DNA of 7,155 nt from Deltaproteobacteria bacterium (lineage in GTDB: Bacteria > Desulfobacterota > DSM-4660 > Desulfatiglandales > Desulfatiglandaceae): the NCBI GenBank assembly GCA_019307165.1, contig JAFDKD010000133.1, positions 1-7,155 of the forward strand, in the 5' to 3' direction. Every line of letters begins with the position of its first letter. Positions within the stretch are counted from its first letter, which is position 1. This document shows, piece by piece, positions 6,248-7,155 of this stretch. Made by a program: the position numbers and the translations under genes. The notes below the pieces were generated by a model. It worked only from the letters and a program-made list of their open reading frames with translations, was not told where the DNA came from and made no database searches.

Positions 6248-6285
6248 TAGTTAATGGAAACGCTTGGGAATGTCAAGAATGTCAA
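6248..6285 (-). promoter_or_regulatory. Candidate promoter with tandem TTGACATTC upstream of the dehydrogenase-livK pair
   Basis: On the minus strand TTGACATTC occurs twice back to back (6277-6285, 6268-6276), giving two perfect -35 hexamers 9 bp apart. From the nearer one, TAACTA (6248-6253) is 17 bp on, but this is a poor -10, and TTAACT at 16 bp is little better. The position, 38 bp before the GTG, suits a promoter or a regulator-binding direct repeat. The 6211-6424 gap otherwise holds only a 5-bp hairpin (6352-6356 with 6361-6365) with no T-tract. Confidence 0.35.
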
Positions 6286-6424
6286 GCAGGTGATCGCGGA
6301 TTGTGGACCCGGCACGAGGAGGCGAAAAGAATGGTGTAGACGCGGCTTTAGCCTCGATCCCGAGGGGTTATTGCGTTTTGCACAGCTTGGGTTGTAACAC
6401 AGTAACCATCGTGGCATCAATCGT

Positions 6425-7120
6425 TTATTCCATCAATACTTTTTTCGCGAGCTTACGCCCGCTTTCAGTATCAAGGGTATTATCGATGCGGGATTTCAGG
6501 TCCGAGGGAGCGGGAGATCCGGTCTTCAGTTCCTCTTCGATCATGGCAATGGTGCACGCGTCCTGAACCGTTGCGGCATCGGCATTGTCGGTGGGCGTAC
6601 CCCGGCGGATATGTTCGAGGATGGCCATCACCTCATCGGTCAGTTCCTCCCTGGCCCCCAGTTTTTCCAGGATTTCCCTCGCCTCGGGAGAATCGCCGGC
6701 ACCGGCGGTGTGTTCCCACCCCACATTGTGAAGATACGAAGCGGTCAGAATAACCGCCGGATTTGCGTTTTCCCCTCTGCCGATTTCTTCCGCGTACCGG
6801 GCCGTTCGCCTTGCATGACCGATTTTTCTGAAATCCTGCTTGAAGAAGCGCTTCATTTCGATGGCTACCCGATCCTTGAGCAAATCCTCTTTCTGGGCAA
6901 GGAGTTCCGGAGAAAGCGTGCCGATACATTGCTCCGCGTACTTGCAATAGGAGGCGCAGCCGAAATCGAGCTGCGGGTTCAGGAATTTATGCCCGCATTT
7001 CCCGCATCGGCGGGTGGTGTCGTCCTTGAAAAACTCTACCTCCGCGTTGCACTTGGGGCACTTGACTTCAAAAATCGCGTTTTGTTTCCAATAGCGGCTG
7101 TCTTGTCCGGGACATTTCAT
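6425..7120 (-). CDS. Zinc-ribbon HD-domain protein with HN in place of HD
   Basis: Cytoplasmic protein of 231 residues with no signal or membrane helix. The N-terminal part has a zinc ribbon (CPKC at 21-24, CGKC at 39-42), then a Cys-rich segment DFGCASYCKYAEQC (52-65), then an HD-superfamily helical domain. HD superfamily phosphohydrolases use H...HD...D to bind metal. Candidate ligands are H102 (KIGHARR), H131, H170 and D187, but the central motif reads YLHNVG (129-134), so the usual Asp is Asn132 (codon AAT). Activity may be lost or altered. From memory, relatives with the same zinc ribbon and an intact HD occur in sulfate-reducing and syntrophic bacteria; their function is not known to me. 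The chosen ATG at 7120 follows GGGAGGT by 7 nt; a GTG at 7129 overlaps that site and is unlikely. Confidence 0.82.
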   Translation of the reverse strand: MKCPGQDSRYWKQNAIFEVKCPKCNAEVEFFKDDTTRRCGKCGHKFLNPQLDFGCASYCKYAEQCIGTLSPELLAQKEDLLKDRVAIEMKRFFKQDFRKIGHARRTARYAEEIGRGENANPAVILTASYLHNVGWEHTAGAGDSPEAREILEKLGAREELTDEVMAILEHIRRGTPTDNADAATVQDACTIAMIEEELKTGSPAPSDLKSRIDNTLDTESGRKLAKKVLME

Positions 7121-7127
7121 GAATTGC

Positions 7128-7134
7128 ACCTCCC
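7128..7134 (-). promoter_or_regulatory. Shine-Dalgarno of the HD-domain gene
   Basis: The minus strand reads GGGAGGT with 7 nt to the ATG at 7120. This decides the ATG over the in-frame GTG at 7129, which lies within the site. Confidence 0.75.
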
Positions 7135-7155
7135 TTGCGCCCTGCCGTCTTGAAT

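Noticed and set aside
4921..6339. 472-aa plus-strand ORF opposite the dehydrogenase
   Set aside because: The opposite strand encodes a clear dehydrogenase with all key motifs. The His- and Asp-rich composition is that of an antisense shadow frame.
6352..6365. Small hairpin after the HD-domain gene as a terminator
   Set aside because: It has a 5-bp stem and no T-tract on the minus strand.

Overview
The window is a minus-strand stretch of a bacterial chromosome dominated by a branched-chain (hydrophobic) amino acid ABC transporter locus of the LIV-I/HAAT type. Protein styles suggest Desulfobacterota (former Deltaproteobacteria). The main clue is a zinc-ribbon HD-domain protein with a Cys-rich linker of a kind I associate with sulfate reducers and syntrophs. 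The AT-rich 'GAATATCGAATATCGA' intergenic repeats, set in otherwise GC-rich coding DNA, agree with this. The assignment is inference, not a database result.

All genes read right to left. In transcription order they are: a zinc-ribbon/HD-domain protein whose second HD-motif residue is Asn (6425-7120); a 214-bp gap with a tandem TTGACATTC promoter candidate; a long, divergent nucleotide-sugar dehydrogenase (4555-6210, GTG start); livK, the periplasmic binding protein (3395-4558), joined to the dehydrogenase by an ATGA overlap; a 428-bp gap with a perfect 15-bp-stem terminator, further hairpins and a 9-bp tandem repeat; livH (2040-2966); livM (1081-2031); a 197-bp gap with imperfect inverted repeats and a possible 46-codon ORF; livG (68-883); and the first 23 codons of livF (1-71, cut by the window edge).

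LivK captures the amino acid in the periplasm, LivH and LivM form the membrane channel, and LivG and LivF are the two ATPases. Coupling is visible at three junctions. livG/livF and dehydrogenase/livK both share ATGA, with the downstream gene's strong Shine-Dalgarno encoded in the last codons of the upstream gene. livG lacks a good Shine-Dalgarno, but its ATG overlaps the stop of the possible 46-codon ORF. The terminator between livK and livH probably gives livK a separate or more abundant transcript than livHMGF.

I found no mobile-element genes, CRISPR, tRNA or rRNA, and no convincing new multi-gene system. The points worth a second look are the dehydrogenase-livK coupling, the HN variant of the HD protein, the divergent dehydrogenase, and the repeat element plus small ORF inside the liv operon. 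The long plus-strand ORFs are shadows of GC-rich minus-strand genes.
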